A DNA stretch of 64,000 nucleotides from Pseudaminobacter sp040045035 (lineage in GTDB: Bacteria > Pseudomonadota > Alphaproteobacteria > Rhizobiales > Rhizobiaceae). The stretch spans positions 62,001 through 126,000 of the forward strand of contig NZ_JBDZDS010000011.1 of NCBI RefSeq assembly GCF_040045035.1, read 5' to 3'. This document shows, one piece after another, positions 1 through 8,306 of this stretch. Within the stretch, counting starts at the first letter, position 1. Each line of letters opens with the position of its first letter. The translations under genes and the position numbers were made by a program. The notes under the pieces were generated by a model. That model was not told the DNA's origin and ran no database searches. It saw only the letters and a program-made list of their open reading frames with translations.

Positions 1-99
1 ACAATCTCTGGGCGGGGCTTCTGCGCCGGGCTTCATGTCTGCGCCGCGAATCCGATGATCCATAAACCGATCGAGGAGACTGTGACGGTGGAGGGGGGT

Positions 100-894
100 A
101 TGATTGCAATCCCGGACCTCCCTCCGAACGCCCCCGGAGGCCCACAAGCAGAGCGCCTGACGATGAAAGACAACAACCTGCTCGCCAAACTTGCCGCCCA
201 CCTGTTTTCCTGCTCCGCCGCAGAGACCGGTCGCACTCCCTCCGAACGCGAGCTGGCCGAGCATTTTTCCGTGAGCCGCGGCCAGATCCGCGAGGCGCTG
301 GCGATCCTCGAGGCGATGCGCATCGTGGAACGGCGCGCCAAATCCGGCATCTACCTCACTACCCGCCAGGCGAGCGTGGAGGCCATGGCGCTGTTCGCCA
401 AGGCGGGCGTGCCGCTCGACCCGATCCAGATCTACGAGACGGTGGAACTGCGCAAGATCCACGAGATCAAGGCCGCCGAGCTTGCCTGCTCCCGCGCCAC
501 CGAGGAGAACTACGAGCGGCTGCGCGAGATCCTGAAGGAATCCGAGGAACGGCTCGCTGCCGGCCTGGACCTTGCCAAGCAGGACCGAGACTTCCATCTC
601 GAGATCGTGCGGGCGACCAAGAACAGCGTCTTCCATCGGGTCTGCAGCGTCTACTACATCATGGGCGAGCAGCGCCTGCCGATCTATTTCAGCGACCCCG
701 AGCGCGGCCGCAAATCGCATGCCGAGCACATCCGGATCTACGAGGCGCTGCTGCGCCGCGACGGCAACCTCGCCCAGGCGCTGATGAGCGCGCATCTGCA
801 AGGTGCGGAGAGCTACTGGAAGGGGCTGATCGCCGGCACCGAACCCGGCACGGCGCCCAACCAGCCCAAGAGCGCGGCACGGCAGCCCGGATGA
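100..894 (+). CDS. GntR/FadR-family transcriptional regulator (FCD domain)
   Basis: Predicted DNA-binding repressor or activator of 264 residues. An N-terminal winged helix-turn-helix is visible (TPSERELAEHFSVSRGQIRE, then ALAILEAMRIVERR), followed by an all-helical FCD effector domain (ELRKIHEIKAAELACSRAT, with the HLEIVRATKN and HAEHIRIYEALLRRD segments typical of the metal- or acid-binding pocket). The ATG at 100 is chosen over an in-frame ATG at 55 because GGAGGGGGG lies directly in front of it. It is followed by a repeat-filled gap and a convergent amidase. Its target is unknown. A perfect FadR-type palindrome at 8264-8278 is one candidate, but that link is inference. Confidence 0.85.
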   Translation: MIAIPDLPPNAPGGPQAERLTMKDNNLLAKLAAHLFSCSAAETGRTPSERELAEHFSVSRGQIREALAILEAMRIVERRAKSGIYLTTRQASVEAMALFAKAGVPLDPIQIYETVELRKIHEIKAAELACSRATEENYERLREILKESEERLAAGLDLAKQDRDFHLEIVRATKNSVFHRVCSVYYIMGEQRLPIYFSDPERGRKSHAEHIRIYEALLRRDGNLAQALMSAHLQGAESYWKGLIAGTEPGTAPNQPKSAARQPG

Positions 895-1021
895 CGGCTG
901 GGATGGATGCCTGAACTCGCCGGCGTTGAGGGCTTGCGGAAAAACACCCTCCCGCCCCGAGCGGAAGCGATGGCAAAGCGAGGGACGTCCGTGATCGGCT
1001 GCCTGCGTGGCCCTACCTCCC

Positions 1022-1300
1022 GTCGTCCTCGGGCCGGAGCACGAGCGCAGCGAAGTGCGGAGGTTCCGGGGACCCAGGCCGCGGACTCGCAACCGGCAGT
1101 CCGAGGCAGGTTTCGCGTCAGAAAACTATCCGGGGAAGTCGGCCCGGCTCTGATCCGCGGCTTTTCCAAGCGTTATCCCGGAGGGGGCGCAGTGATTTGC
1201 GCGGATCGGCCTGCACCGCTGCGGCAGCTTTGGCCGACCGGCATGGGTCCCCGGAACCTCCGCACGTCGCTTCGCTCGTGCTCCGGCCCGAGGATGACGG
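1022..1300. repeat. Pair of inverted ~57-bp palindromic repeat arms (RIME/REP-like), locus 1
   Basis: The 437-base gap 895-1331 contains no credible gene. It holds one arm at 1022-1076 (GTCCTCGGGCCGGAGCACG, ending in TTCCGGGGACCCA) and a second at 1244-1300 that is nearly its reverse complement (TGGGTCCCCGGAACCTCC, ending in CCGAGGATGACGG). Each arm also has an internal GCAC/GTGC stem. The same arm recurs at 15640-15817 and 39367-39500, always as an oppositely oriented pair in an intergenic gap. This is the behaviour of rhizobial intergenic mosaic elements. The family name is by resemblance only. Confidence 0.8.
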
Positions 1301-1331
1301 CGGCCGGCGCTATCCACGCTTAGCCGCTCCC

Positions 1332-2636
1332 CTACCCGGCCCTGCCCAGCGCGGCCTCAACCGCAGTCGCGATGGCGAGCAGGCGGTGGTCGTGGCCGTG
1401 GCGGGCAAACAGCATCAGCCCGGCGGGAAGCGCCATGTCGGGCATGGGCAGCGATATCGCGGTGAGATCGAACTGGTTGGCGACCTGCGGATTGCGCAAC
1501 ACGAGATCGTCCGTTCGGTTCTGGGCGGCGATGTCGTTTTCCACCGAGGCGATCAGCGGCGCGACGATGGGCGTGGTAGGCAGGGCGAGGACGTCGACCT
1601 CGGCCAGGCGCGCGTCCATGGCGCGGGCTAGCGCCGTGCGCCGCTCGATGAGCTTTATGTAGGCGCCGGCCGAAACCGTGGCGCGGCGCGCCAGCGGCCC
1701 GGCGACGCGCGGATCGACCCGCGCCGCGAGAGCCGGATCGGCCAGCCATTCGGCATGCACGGCCGCCGCCTCGATGCCGGCGATGGAGCCGCCGCGGGTG
1801 GCGCCGATCATGGCGTCGACGATGTCGTCGATGCCGTGGTCGGCAACGCGGGCGCCGGCCGCTTCCAGCAGGCCGAGACTGTGCCGGAAGCCGGCCTCGA
1901 CCGCCGGCTCCATGCCCTCCAGCAGGCGGCCGCGCGGCAGGCCGATGCGCAGGCCCGCGAGCGGCACGGCGCGCGGGGCGCAAAACTCCTCGCCGGCCAT
2001 GATCGCGTCGGCCCGGGCGCAGTCGGCCACGTTCCTGGCCAGCGGCCCAAGCGAATCCAGGGTGGAGGACAGCGGAAACGCCCCCTCGAGCGGCACGCGC
2101 CGGGCGGTTGGCTTGAAGCCGACCACGCCGTTGAGCGCGGCCGGGATGCGGATGGAGCCGCCGGTGTCCGAGCCTATGGCAATCTCGCTGGTGCCCTCGC
2201 CCGCGGAAACGCCGGCGCCCGAGGACGAGCCGCCGGGAATACGGGCGGGATCGGCCGCGTTGCCCGGCGTGCCGAAATGCGGGTTGGTGCCAACCGCAGT
2301 GAAGGCGAACTCGGTCATCGCCGTCTTGCCGACGATGACCGCCCCGGCGCGGCGCAGGCGCTGGACGACGAGCGCGTCGCGCACGGCAGGCGCCGCCTCG
2401 CGGCGGATTGCGGAACCGGCCAAGGTGGGCTCGCCGGCGACGTCCAGCAGGTCCTTGATGGAGACGAGCCGGCCGTCCAGGGCGCCGAGCGACACGCCCG
2501 CCTTGCGGCGGGCATCGGCGGCGTCGGCCGCGGCGCGGGCGGCTTCGGCATAGACGCGGGTGAAGACGCGCTCCTCGCCCGAGCGGGCCGAGAGGCGCGC
2601 GAGGACGGCTTCGAGACGGTCGCGGCTAGACTGCAT
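1332..2636 (-). CDS. Amidase (amidase-signature family)
   Basis: Cytoplasmic amidohydrolase of 434 residues. The Ser-cisSer-Lys triad of amidase-signature enzymes is visible: Lys61 in LVSIKDLLD, the GGSSSG loop at residues 135-140, and Ser161 in GSDTGGSIRIPA. Length and motif order fit the GatA/AtzF-type family, but no GatB or GatC is adjacent, so a tRNA amidotransferase role is unlikely. The substrate cannot be read from the sequence. It is divergent from the desuccinylase-like gene at 2799, with a 162-base shared upstream region, so the two may be co-regulated. Convergent with the GntR regulator across the repeat pair. Confidence 0.85.
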   Translation of the reverse strand: MQSSRDRLEAVLARLSARSGEERVFTRVYAEAARAAADAADARRKAGVSLGALDGRLVSIKDLLDVAGEPTLAGSAIRREAAPAVRDALVVQRLRRAGAVIVGKTAMTEFAFTAVGTNPHFGTPGNAADPARIPGGSSSGAGVSAGEGTSEIAIGSDTGGSIRIPAALNGVVGFKPTARRVPLEGAFPLSSTLDSLGPLARNVADCARADAIMAGEEFCAPRAVPLAGLRIGLPRGRLLEGMEPAVEAGFRHSLGLLEAAGARVADHGIDDIVDAMIGATRGGSIAGIEAAAVHAEWLADPALAARVDPRVAGPLARRATVSAGAYIKLIERRTALARAMDARLAEVDVLALPTTPIVAPLIASVENDIAAQNRTDDLVLRNPQVANQFDLTAISLPMPDMALPAGLMLFARHGHDHRLLAIATAVEAALGRAG

Positions 2637-2798
2637 GGCTCCCCCTGCTTGCCTCGGTCCGGCGCGGTTGACTAAAAGAGATTTCGGGCACCCCGTTCGA
2701 GGGCGCTATCCATCTATTCGACCACGGCAATTTCGGGAAACCGGTTCCCATTTTTCGGGCATCCGGTCAAGGCAAACGCAGGACCAAGGAAAAGCACG

Positions 2799-3857
2799 AT
2801 GCAGAAGACGATCGAGACGATCAGGGGCAATGGCGACGGGGTGGCTTACGAATTTCCCGTCTTCCGCATCGCGGGTTCGGCAGCCGACGCGCCGAGCGCC
2901 TATATCCAGGCCGCACTCCACAGCGACGAGCTGCCCGGCGTGGTGGCGATCGACGCGCTGATGCCGAAGCTGCGCAAGGCCGAGGCCGAGGGCCGCGTGC
3001 GCGGCAACCTGACCATCGTGCCGCGCGCCAACCCGGTGGGCCGGGCGCAGCAGTTCTTCGGCGCGACGCAGGGCCGGTTCCATCTCGGCACGCGCACCAA
3101 CTTCAACCGCGATTTCCCGCTGATCGACCGGCCGGACGCCAGCCTGCTGCCGGGCGACGACGCGCCGCTGAACGCCGACGAGCAGCTTAAGGCACGGCTG
3201 TTGAAGCTTTCGCTCGGGCACGAGATCGTGCTGGACCTGCACTGCGACGACGAGGGCCTGCCCTATCTCTACATCCAGAGCGACCTCTGGCCGGCCATGG
3301 CCGATTGTGCCGCCTCGATGGGCGTGGACGCGGTGGTGCTGTGGAGCGACGCCTCCGGCGCCTCCTTCGACGAGGCGGCTCTGTGCCCCTATCTGAAGCT
3401 GCCGGCCGCGGAGGCGAAGCTGGAGCGCCGCGTGGTGACCACGGTGGAATATCGCGGCATTTTGGACGTTGAGGCCGGCCATGCCGAGGCTGACGCCGAA
3501 GGGCTCTACCGGCTGCTGGTGGCGCGCGGCGTGATCGAGGACAAGTCGGTGGAGACGCCGAAGGAATTCAAGGGCGAGGTGGCACCCATCGACCATATCG
3601 AGATGATGCCCGCGCCGGCTGCCGGCGCGATCCTCTACGACGTGAAGCCCGGCGACCGGGTGAAGGCCGGCCAGCGGCTGGCAACGATCGTGGCTGCCCC
3701 GGGCGAGCAAGGCGGCCGCGTGGAGGTGCTGGCGCCGCAGGACGGCTTTATCCTGACCCGCCGCGCCACCCGCTCGATCCGGGCCGGCGACGATCTGGTG
3801 AAGCTGGTGGGCGTGGCGCGCAGCGCCGATGCACGCTCGGGCGCGCTGGAACAGTAG
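2799..3857 (+). CDS. Succinylglutamate desuccinylase/aspartoacylase family (M14-type) hydrolase
   Basis: Zinc-dependent deacylase or carboxypeptidase-fold protein of 352 residues. The zinc ligands are visible as H41-x2-E44 (ALHSDELPG) and a later histidine in EIVLDLHCDDEG near residue 145. The C-terminal ~90 residues (GAILYDVKPGDRVKAGQRLATIV) look like the beta-rich biotinyl-like domain common in this family. It is divergent from the amidase at 1332-2636, suggesting a small amide or N-acyl-amino-acid catabolic pair. The precise substrate is unknown. GGACCAAGGAAAAGC precedes the ATG and provides a ribosome-binding site (AAGGA). Confidence 0.8.
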   Translation: MQKTIETIRGNGDGVAYEFPVFRIAGSAADAPSAYIQAALHSDELPGVVAIDALMPKLRKAEAEGRVRGNLTIVPRANPVGRAQQFFGATQGRFHLGTRTNFNRDFPLIDRPDASLLPGDDAPLNADEQLKARLLKLSLGHEIVLDLHCDDEGLPYLYIQSDLWPAMADCAASMGVDAVVLWSDASGASFDEAALCPYLKLPAAEAKLERRVVTTVEYRGILDVEAGHAEADAEGLYRLLVARGVIEDKSVETPKEFKGEVAPIDHIEMMPAPAAGAILYDVKPGDRVKAGQRLATIVAAPGEQGGRVEVLAPQDGFILTRRATRSIRAGDDLVKLVGVARSADARSGALEQ

Positions 3858-3924
3858 TTCCGAAGGCCGATTTGGGCCCGTCTCGCGTCGCGAGCGGGCC
3901 TCAGGGCTGTGCAGCGTAACAAAA

Positions 3925-3953
3925 CTGACATGCAACCGACATGGCGGTTTCAT
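3925..3953 (+). promoter_or_regulatory. Candidate Pho box upstream of phnC
   Basis: CTGACAT-GCAA-CCGACAT is a near-perfect tandem PhoB heptamer pair with four-base spacing, followed one turn later by GTTTCATG. It lies about 70-85 bases upstream of the phnC start codon. Phosphate-starvation control of phosphonate uptake by PhoB is established in rhizobia. That this particular site is bound is inference. Confidence 0.7.
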
Positions 3954-4011
3954 GTTGGTCCGTTAGCGGAGTCTTCCCAAGAGGCTGATACAGCCAAACA
4001 GGGAAGCCGCC

Positions 4012-4854
4012 ATGCTCGAAATCCGCAATGTCTCGCGCCGCTTTGGCAAGAAGACCGCCGTCGACAGCGTCGCGCTCGAAATCCAACAGGGTCAGATGGT
4101 CGGTATCATCGGTCGCTCCGGCGCCGGCAAGTCGACCCTTCTGCGCATGATCAATCGCCTCATCGATCCTACCGATGGGGCGATTTTTTTTGACGGCAAG
4201 GAAGTGTCGGCCCATCGCGGCGGCACGCTGCGCCGCTGGCAGCGCGACTGCGCCATGGTGTTCCAGCAGTTCAACCTGGTGCCACGCCTCGACGTGCTGA
4301 CCAACGTCCTGCTCGGCCGCCTGAACCATCGCTCCACCGCGCTCAACCTGATGGGCATCTTCTCCCGCGAGGAGCGCGCGATGGCCCTTGGAGCCCTTGA
4401 GCGACTGGACATCGCCCAGACCGCGCTGCAGCGCGCCGGCACTCTCTCCGGCGGCCAGCAGCAGCGCGTGGCGATAGCCCGCGCTCTGATGCAGCAGCCC
4501 AGGCTGATCCTCGCCGACGAGCCTATCGCCTCGCTCGACCCGATGAACGCCAAGGTGGTGATGGACTCGCTGCGCGACATCAACCTGCGCGAAGGCATCA
4601 CCGTCATCACCAACCTGCATACGCTCGACACCGCGCGCGCCTATTGCAACCGCATCATCGGCATGGCCGGCGGCAAGGTGGTGTTCGACGGCGCGCCGGA
4701 GGAGCTGACGCGCGAGGCCGTGCGCCTGGTCTACGGCGCCGACGCCAATGGCGAGGAAATCTCGGAAGCCATCACCTCCACCAGCATCCGCCCCGAGCGG
4801 CTGCGCAGAATAGAATCCGCCGGAAGCCTCGTGCCCGCCTTTGCCGGGCACTGA
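4012..4854 (+). CDS. phnC: Phosphonate ABC transporter ATP-binding protein PhnC
   Basis: Inner-membrane-associated ATPase of the phosphonate/phosphate-ester importer, 280 residues. Walker A (GRSGAGKST, about residues 34-42), the Q-loop (FQQFN), the signature LSGGQQQR and Walker B (LILADEP) are all present, and the length matches PhnC. The C-terminal tail past residue 250 (EEISEAITSTSIRPERLRR) is family-typical. It is the first gene of phnC-phnD-phnE1-phnE2, with an 80-base gap to phnD. A Pho box lies upstream at 3925-3953, implying induction by phosphate limitation. Confidence 0.96.
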   Translation: MLEIRNVSRRFGKKTAVDSVALEIQQGQMVGIIGRSGAGKSTLLRMINRLIDPTDGAIFFDGKEVSAHRGGTLRRWQRDCAMVFQQFNLVPRLDVLTNVLLGRLNHRSTALNLMGIFSREERAMALGALERLDIAQTALQRAGTLSGGQQQRVAIARALMQQPRLILADEPIASLDPMNAKVVMDSLRDINLREGITVITNLHTLDTARAYCNRIIGMAGGKVVFDGAPEELTREAVRLVYGADANGEEISEAITSTSIRPERLRRIESAGSLVPAFAGH

Positions 4855-4934
4855 ACGACCGTGATCGTCTCGCCCGCGTGAAGGGCTCAGTGCTGCCAAA
4901 CCGCAACGACACTTCGACCCAACAGGAGTACACC

Positions 4935-5849
4935 ATGTCGCTCAAGAAAGCCCTTCTGGGCGCGCTTGCCCTCGCCCTCTCGTGCGGCACTGCCGCCCGC
5001 GCCGAATCCCTGGAAACCTTCCGCGTCGGCATCCTCGGCGGCGAGAACGAGGCCGACAGCCTGCGCAACTACCAGTGCCTCGCCGACAAACTGCCCGCCG
5101 CGATCGGCGTCAAGGAAGTGAAGCTGTTCCCGGCCACCGACTATGACGGCGTCATCCAGGGCCTGCTGGGCGGCACGCTCGACTACGCCGAGCTCGGCGC
5201 CTCGGGTTATGCCAAGATCTATCTTGCCAACGCCGATGCGGTCGAGCCGATCCTGACCACGGTGCAGACCGACGGCTCCAAGGGCTATTACTCGATCATG
5301 GTCGCCCGCAAGGACTCGGGCATCAAGACGCTCGCCGACATGAAGGGCAAGAAGCTCGGCTTCGCCGATCCGGACTCGACCTCGGGCTACCTGATCCCCG
5401 TCACCTCGTTGCCGAAGGACCTCAACAACGTCGCCGTGAAGGACTTCTTCGGCGAAACCGGCTTCGGCGGCGGCCATGAGAACCTCGTTCTCGCGGTCAA
5501 GGACGGCAAGCTCGACGCCGGCACCACCTTCGGCTCGGGCGTCGGCAACTTCGACGAGGGCTACACCTCCGGCAACCTGCACAAGATGGTGTCCAAGGGC
5601 ATGATCGACATGAAGGACTTCGTCGAGCTCTGGAAGTCGCCGCTGATCCCGAACGGCCCGATCGTCGTGCGCACCGCGCTGGACGCCGACCTCAAGGCCA
5701 AGTTCAAGCAGTTCATGGTCGACCTGCCGAAGACCGATCCGGCCTGCTTCTCGGCCATCCAGGGCGGCGACTTCACCAGCTACACCGAAGTGACGCCGGC
5801 CTTCTACCAGCCGATCATCGACGCCCGTAAGGCGCAGATCGGCGGCTAA
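4935..5849 (+). CDS. phnD: Phosphonate ABC transporter substrate-binding protein PhnD
   Basis: Periplasmic binding protein of 304 residues. It opens with a Sec signal peptide (MSLKKALLGALALALSCGTA, cleavage after ARA), followed by the mature start ESLETFRVGILGGENEADS. The conserved PhnD ligand-cleft segments are seen (YAELGASGYAKIY and LAFDPDSTSGYL-like GFADPDSTSGYLIP). The start at 4935 is chosen because AGGAG lies at the right distance and the signal peptide begins there; the frame stays open far upstream without function. A strong hairpin follows the stop at 5867-5893. Confidence 0.96.
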   Translation: MSLKKALLGALALALSCGTAARAESLETFRVGILGGENEADSLRNYQCLADKLPAAIGVKEVKLFPATDYDGVIQGLLGGTLDYAELGASGYAKIYLANADAVEPILTTVQTDGSKGYYSIMVARKDSGIKTLADMKGKKLGFADPDSTSGYLIPVTSLPKDLNNVAVKDFFGETGFGGGHENLVLAVKDGKLDAGTTFGSGVGNFDEGYTSGNLHKMVSKGMIDMKDFVELWKSPLIPNGPIVVRTALDADLKAKFKQFMVDLPKTDPACFSAIQGGDFTSYTEVTPAFYQPIIDARKAQIGG

Positions 5850-5866
5850 GAGCCCTCGCATGACGA

Positions 5867-5893
5867 TGGCCGGGTGCGAAAAGCGCCCGGCCA
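5867..5893 (+). terminator. Intra-operon hairpin between phnD and phnE1
   Basis: TGGCCGGGTGC, loop GAAAA, GCGCCCGGCCA: an 11-bp stem with one G-U pair, followed by TTTCT, only 18 bases after the phnD stop. Hairpins at this place in binding-protein operons usually stabilise upstream mRNA or attenuate transcription so the binding protein exceeds the permeases. Partial terminator or stabiliser cannot be told apart here. Confidence 0.75.
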
Positions 5894-5926
5894 TTTCTAT
5901 AACCGACTTTCCAAAGTGGAGACGGC

Positions 5927-6886
5927 ATGAGCCAGACTGCCCACACCTTGTCCGCCGAGGGCCTCGCCATCGAGCGGCACTGGCATGAACTGGCGGCACG
6001 GCGCCGTCTCTACACCGCCCTCATCGTCGGCGCGCTGGCGATCGCTCTCGGCAGTTCGCTCTGGTTCGCAAACGAATCCAACGCCGGCAAGTTCTTCGAC
6101 CGGCTGCCGCATTTCTTCGATTTCGCCGGCGACATGCTGCCCCGCGACGGTCTCGAGATGTGGCGCGCGCTGTTCGACCTGCCCTCGCCCTATTTCGACG
6201 GCAGCCTGAAATACGATTACCCCGAAGGCCGCGTCTATCTCTTCGGTTCGGGCTTCTACGTCCCCGAATATTTCTACAAGATGCTGGAGACGCTGAACAT
6301 CGCAGCACTCTCCACGCTGATCGGCTTCATCTTCGGCTTCCTGCTCTGCTTCCTCGCCGCCAAGAATCTCGTCGCCAGCCGCGTGCTGCGCTTCGTCGTG
6401 CGGCGCTACATGGAAATCCTGCGCGCCTTCCCCGAAATCGTCATCGCCGGCTTCTTCGCGGCGGTGCTCTCGCTGGGCGCCATCCCGGCCATCTTCGCCG
6501 TCGGCATCCACACCATCGGCGCTCTGGGCAAACTGTTCTACGAAGTGGTCGAGAACGCCGACATGAAGGCCGAGGAAGGCCTGCGCGCGGTAGGCGCCAA
6601 CTGGTTCGAGCGCGTGGGCTTCGCCATCGTGCCGCAGGTGATGCCCAACTTCATGTCCTATGCGCTGCTGCGCTTCGAGATCAATGTGCGCGCCTCCACC
6701 ATCATCGGCGCGGTGGGCGGCGGCGGCATCGGCGAGGAGTTGCGCCTGTCGATCGGCCGAGGCCACGAGGCCAAGACGCTCGCCATCATCCTTCTGTTGT
6801 TCACCACTATCGTGGCGGTCGACCAGCTTTCCGCCTGGCTGCGCGCCAAGCTGGTGGGCGCGCAATCCTTCGACTTCGGACGCTGA
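5927..6886 (+). CDS. phnE: Phosphonate ABC transporter permease PhnE (first copy)
   Basis: Integral inner-membrane permease of 319 residues with a long N-terminal cytoplasmic/TM1 region (RRLYTALIVGALAIALGSSLWF) and a BPD_transp_1 domain from about residue 120. The EAA-type coupling loop reads EEGLRAVGANWFERVGFAIVPQVMP, and the PhnE hallmark NVRASTIIGAVGGGGIGEEL follows. It lies 77 bases after phnD beyond the hairpin and 2 bases before the second phnE. Paired PhnE subunits are usual in rhizobial phn operons and presumably form a heterodimeric channel. Confidence 0.95.
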   Translation: MSQTAHTLSAEGLAIERHWHELAARRRLYTALIVGALAIALGSSLWFANESNAGKFFDRLPHFFDFAGDMLPRDGLEMWRALFDLPSPYFDGSLKYDYPEGRVYLFGSGFYVPEYFYKMLETLNIAALSTLIGFIFGFLLCFLAAKNLVASRVLRFVVRRYMEILRAFPEIVIAGFFAAVLSLGAIPAIFAVGIHTIGALGKLFYEVVENADMKAEEGLRAVGANWFERVGFAIVPQVMPNFMSYALLRFEINVRASTIIGAVGGGGIGEELRLSIGRGHEAKTLAIILLLFTTIVAVDQLSAWLRAKLVGAQSFDFGR

Positions 6887-6888
6887 CC

Positions 6889-8226
6889 ATGACGCTTCTT
6901 TCCGCCGGCCAACTATCCGAGATCGAAAGCCGTCATCCGGACGTGTTCCACCAGCCGCTGCTGAAGCGCTCGCTGCCCCTGCTGATCGTGCTCGGCACGC
7001 TTCTCTACGTCGCCTATTGCTGGTGGTTCTTCGCCATCGGCACGGTGATTGCCGGCGGCCAGTGGGAGCGCGCCGAGATCTATGCGCGGCAGTGGTATTC
7101 CTATGACCTGAGGCCCACGATCCGCTTCTCCGGCGACGACGCCAAGATAAGCTGGCCGCGCTACTCGCCGCTGGGCGACAATCCCCACCCGGACTGGGTG
7201 GTTCAGGACGGCAACAGGTTCACGGTAGACTTCGGCTCGGCCGGCGGCGTCGTCGCCGATGCGAAGCTGGTCGAGGTCGAGCATCGCGGCGAGAAGCTGA
7301 CGGTGCTGCTCGACCCCACGGGCGCCAAGCCGCAGGGCGAGCTGCCCGCCTGGGCAACGCTGCGCGAGGACGAGGTGAAGGCCGATTTCGGCTTTGCCGG
7401 CGAAGTGCGCATCCTGCCCGAGCGCGTGTCGATGAGCCGCCGCTTCCTTGGCTGGCCGAACTTCCTGTTCGACCCGCGTTCGCCCTTCTGGGGCAAGCCG
7501 CTGACCGAAGTGGCAGGGCTGATCGTCTCGGGCGAACGCATCAAGCCGGAGATGTCGAATGCGGCGCTTGCCTTCGACAACATCTGGAACAACTCGCAAT
7601 GGCAGCATGGCGACGTCTGGACCAAGCTCTTGCAGACCATCGTGATGGCCTTCGTGGGCACGCTGTTCGCCTCCTTTGTGGCGCTGCCGCTGGCCTTCAT
7701 CGCCGCGCGCAACATCACGCCGAGTTTTTTCGCCAACCAGGCCACAAAACGTTTCTTCGACTTCCTGCGCTCGGTGGACATGCTGATCTGGGCGCTGTTC
7801 TTCACCCGCGCCTTCGGCCCCGGACCGCTGGCCGGCATCTCGGCGATCTTCTTCACCGACACGGGCACGCTCGGAAAGGTCTATTCGGAGACGCTGGAGA
7901 ACGTCGACGACAAGCAGCGTGAGGGCGTTCGCTCCGTGGGCGCCTCGCCGGTGGTGGTGCAGCGTTACGGCGTGATGCCGCAGGTGCTGCCGGTGTTCCT
8001 CAGCCAGGCTCTCTACTTCTGGGAATCCAACACCCGCTCGGCCACCATCATCGGCGCAGTGGGCGCGGGCGGCATCGGCCTGAAACTGTGGGAAGCCATG
8101 CGCACCAATTCGAACTGGTCCAACGTGGCCTATATGGTGCTCTTGATCCTGATCGTCGTGTTCATCTTCGACAACATCTCGAACGCTTTGCGGCGGCGGC
8201 TGATGGAAGGCAGCGCGGGGCGTTAG
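6889..8226 (+). CDS. phnE: Phosphonate ABC transporter permease PhnE (second copy, long form)
   Basis: Second permease, 445 residues, about 120 longer than the first. After TM1 (LLIVLGTLLYVAYCWWFFAIG) there is a roughly 180-residue non-membrane insertion before the permease core. The core has the coupling loop KQREGVRSVGASPVVVQRYGVMPQ and the hallmark NTRSATIIGAVGAGGIGLKL. The start at 6889 lies two bases after the upstream stop; the same frame is open further upstream only as an overlap shadow. The last transporter gene of the operon. The long insertion fits PhnE2-type proteins of alphaproteobacteria. Confidence 0.94.
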   Translation: MTLLSAGQLSEIESRHPDVFHQPLLKRSLPLLIVLGTLLYVAYCWWFFAIGTVIAGGQWERAEIYARQWYSYDLRPTIRFSGDDAKISWPRYSPLGDNPHPDWVVQDGNRFTVDFGSAGGVVADAKLVEVEHRGEKLTVLLDPTGAKPQGELPAWATLREDEVKADFGFAGEVRILPERVSMSRRFLGWPNFLFDPRSPFWGKPLTEVAGLIVSGERIKPEMSNAALAFDNIWNNSQWQHGDVWTKLLQTIVMAFVGTLFASFVALPLAFIAARNITPSFFANQATKRFFDFLRSVDMLIWALFFTRAFGPGPLAGISAIFFTDTGTLGKVYSETLENVDDKQREGVRSVGASPVVVQRYGVMPQVLPVFLSQALYFWESNTRSATIIGAVGAGGIGLKLWEAMRTNSNWSNVAYMVLLILIVVFIFDNISNALRRRLMEGSAGR

Positions 8227-8263
8227 GCCTGCCTTTGCCTTCGCCTGGATTCGCTTTGTCAAC

Positions 8264-8278
8264 TCTGGTCCGACCAGA
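8264..8278. promoter_or_regulatory. FadR/GntR-type palindromic operator upstream of the M24 peptidase gene
   Basis: TCTGGTCCGACCAGA is a perfect 7-1-7 palindrome with the TGGTC-n-GACCA core of FadR-subfamily operators. It sits in the spacer of a possible promoter (TTGTCA at 8256-8261 and a weak TAGACT at 8279-8284), 29 bases before the ATG at 8307. Occupancy would be expected to block initiation. The cognate regulator is not known; the FCD-type GntR protein at 100-894 is one candidate. Confidence 0.65.
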
Positions 8279-8306
8279 TAGACTGGCGATATTCAGGGGG
8301 GGAGCG

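Noticed and set aside
895..1331. Possible small genes in the gap after the GntR regulator
   Set aside because: The open frames there are created by the palindromic repeat arms and recur at the other repeat loci.
2706..3953. 415-residue minus-strand frame over the desuccinylase-like gene
   Set aside because: The plus-strand protein has zinc ligands and family segments; the minus frame is histidine/arginine-rich noise.
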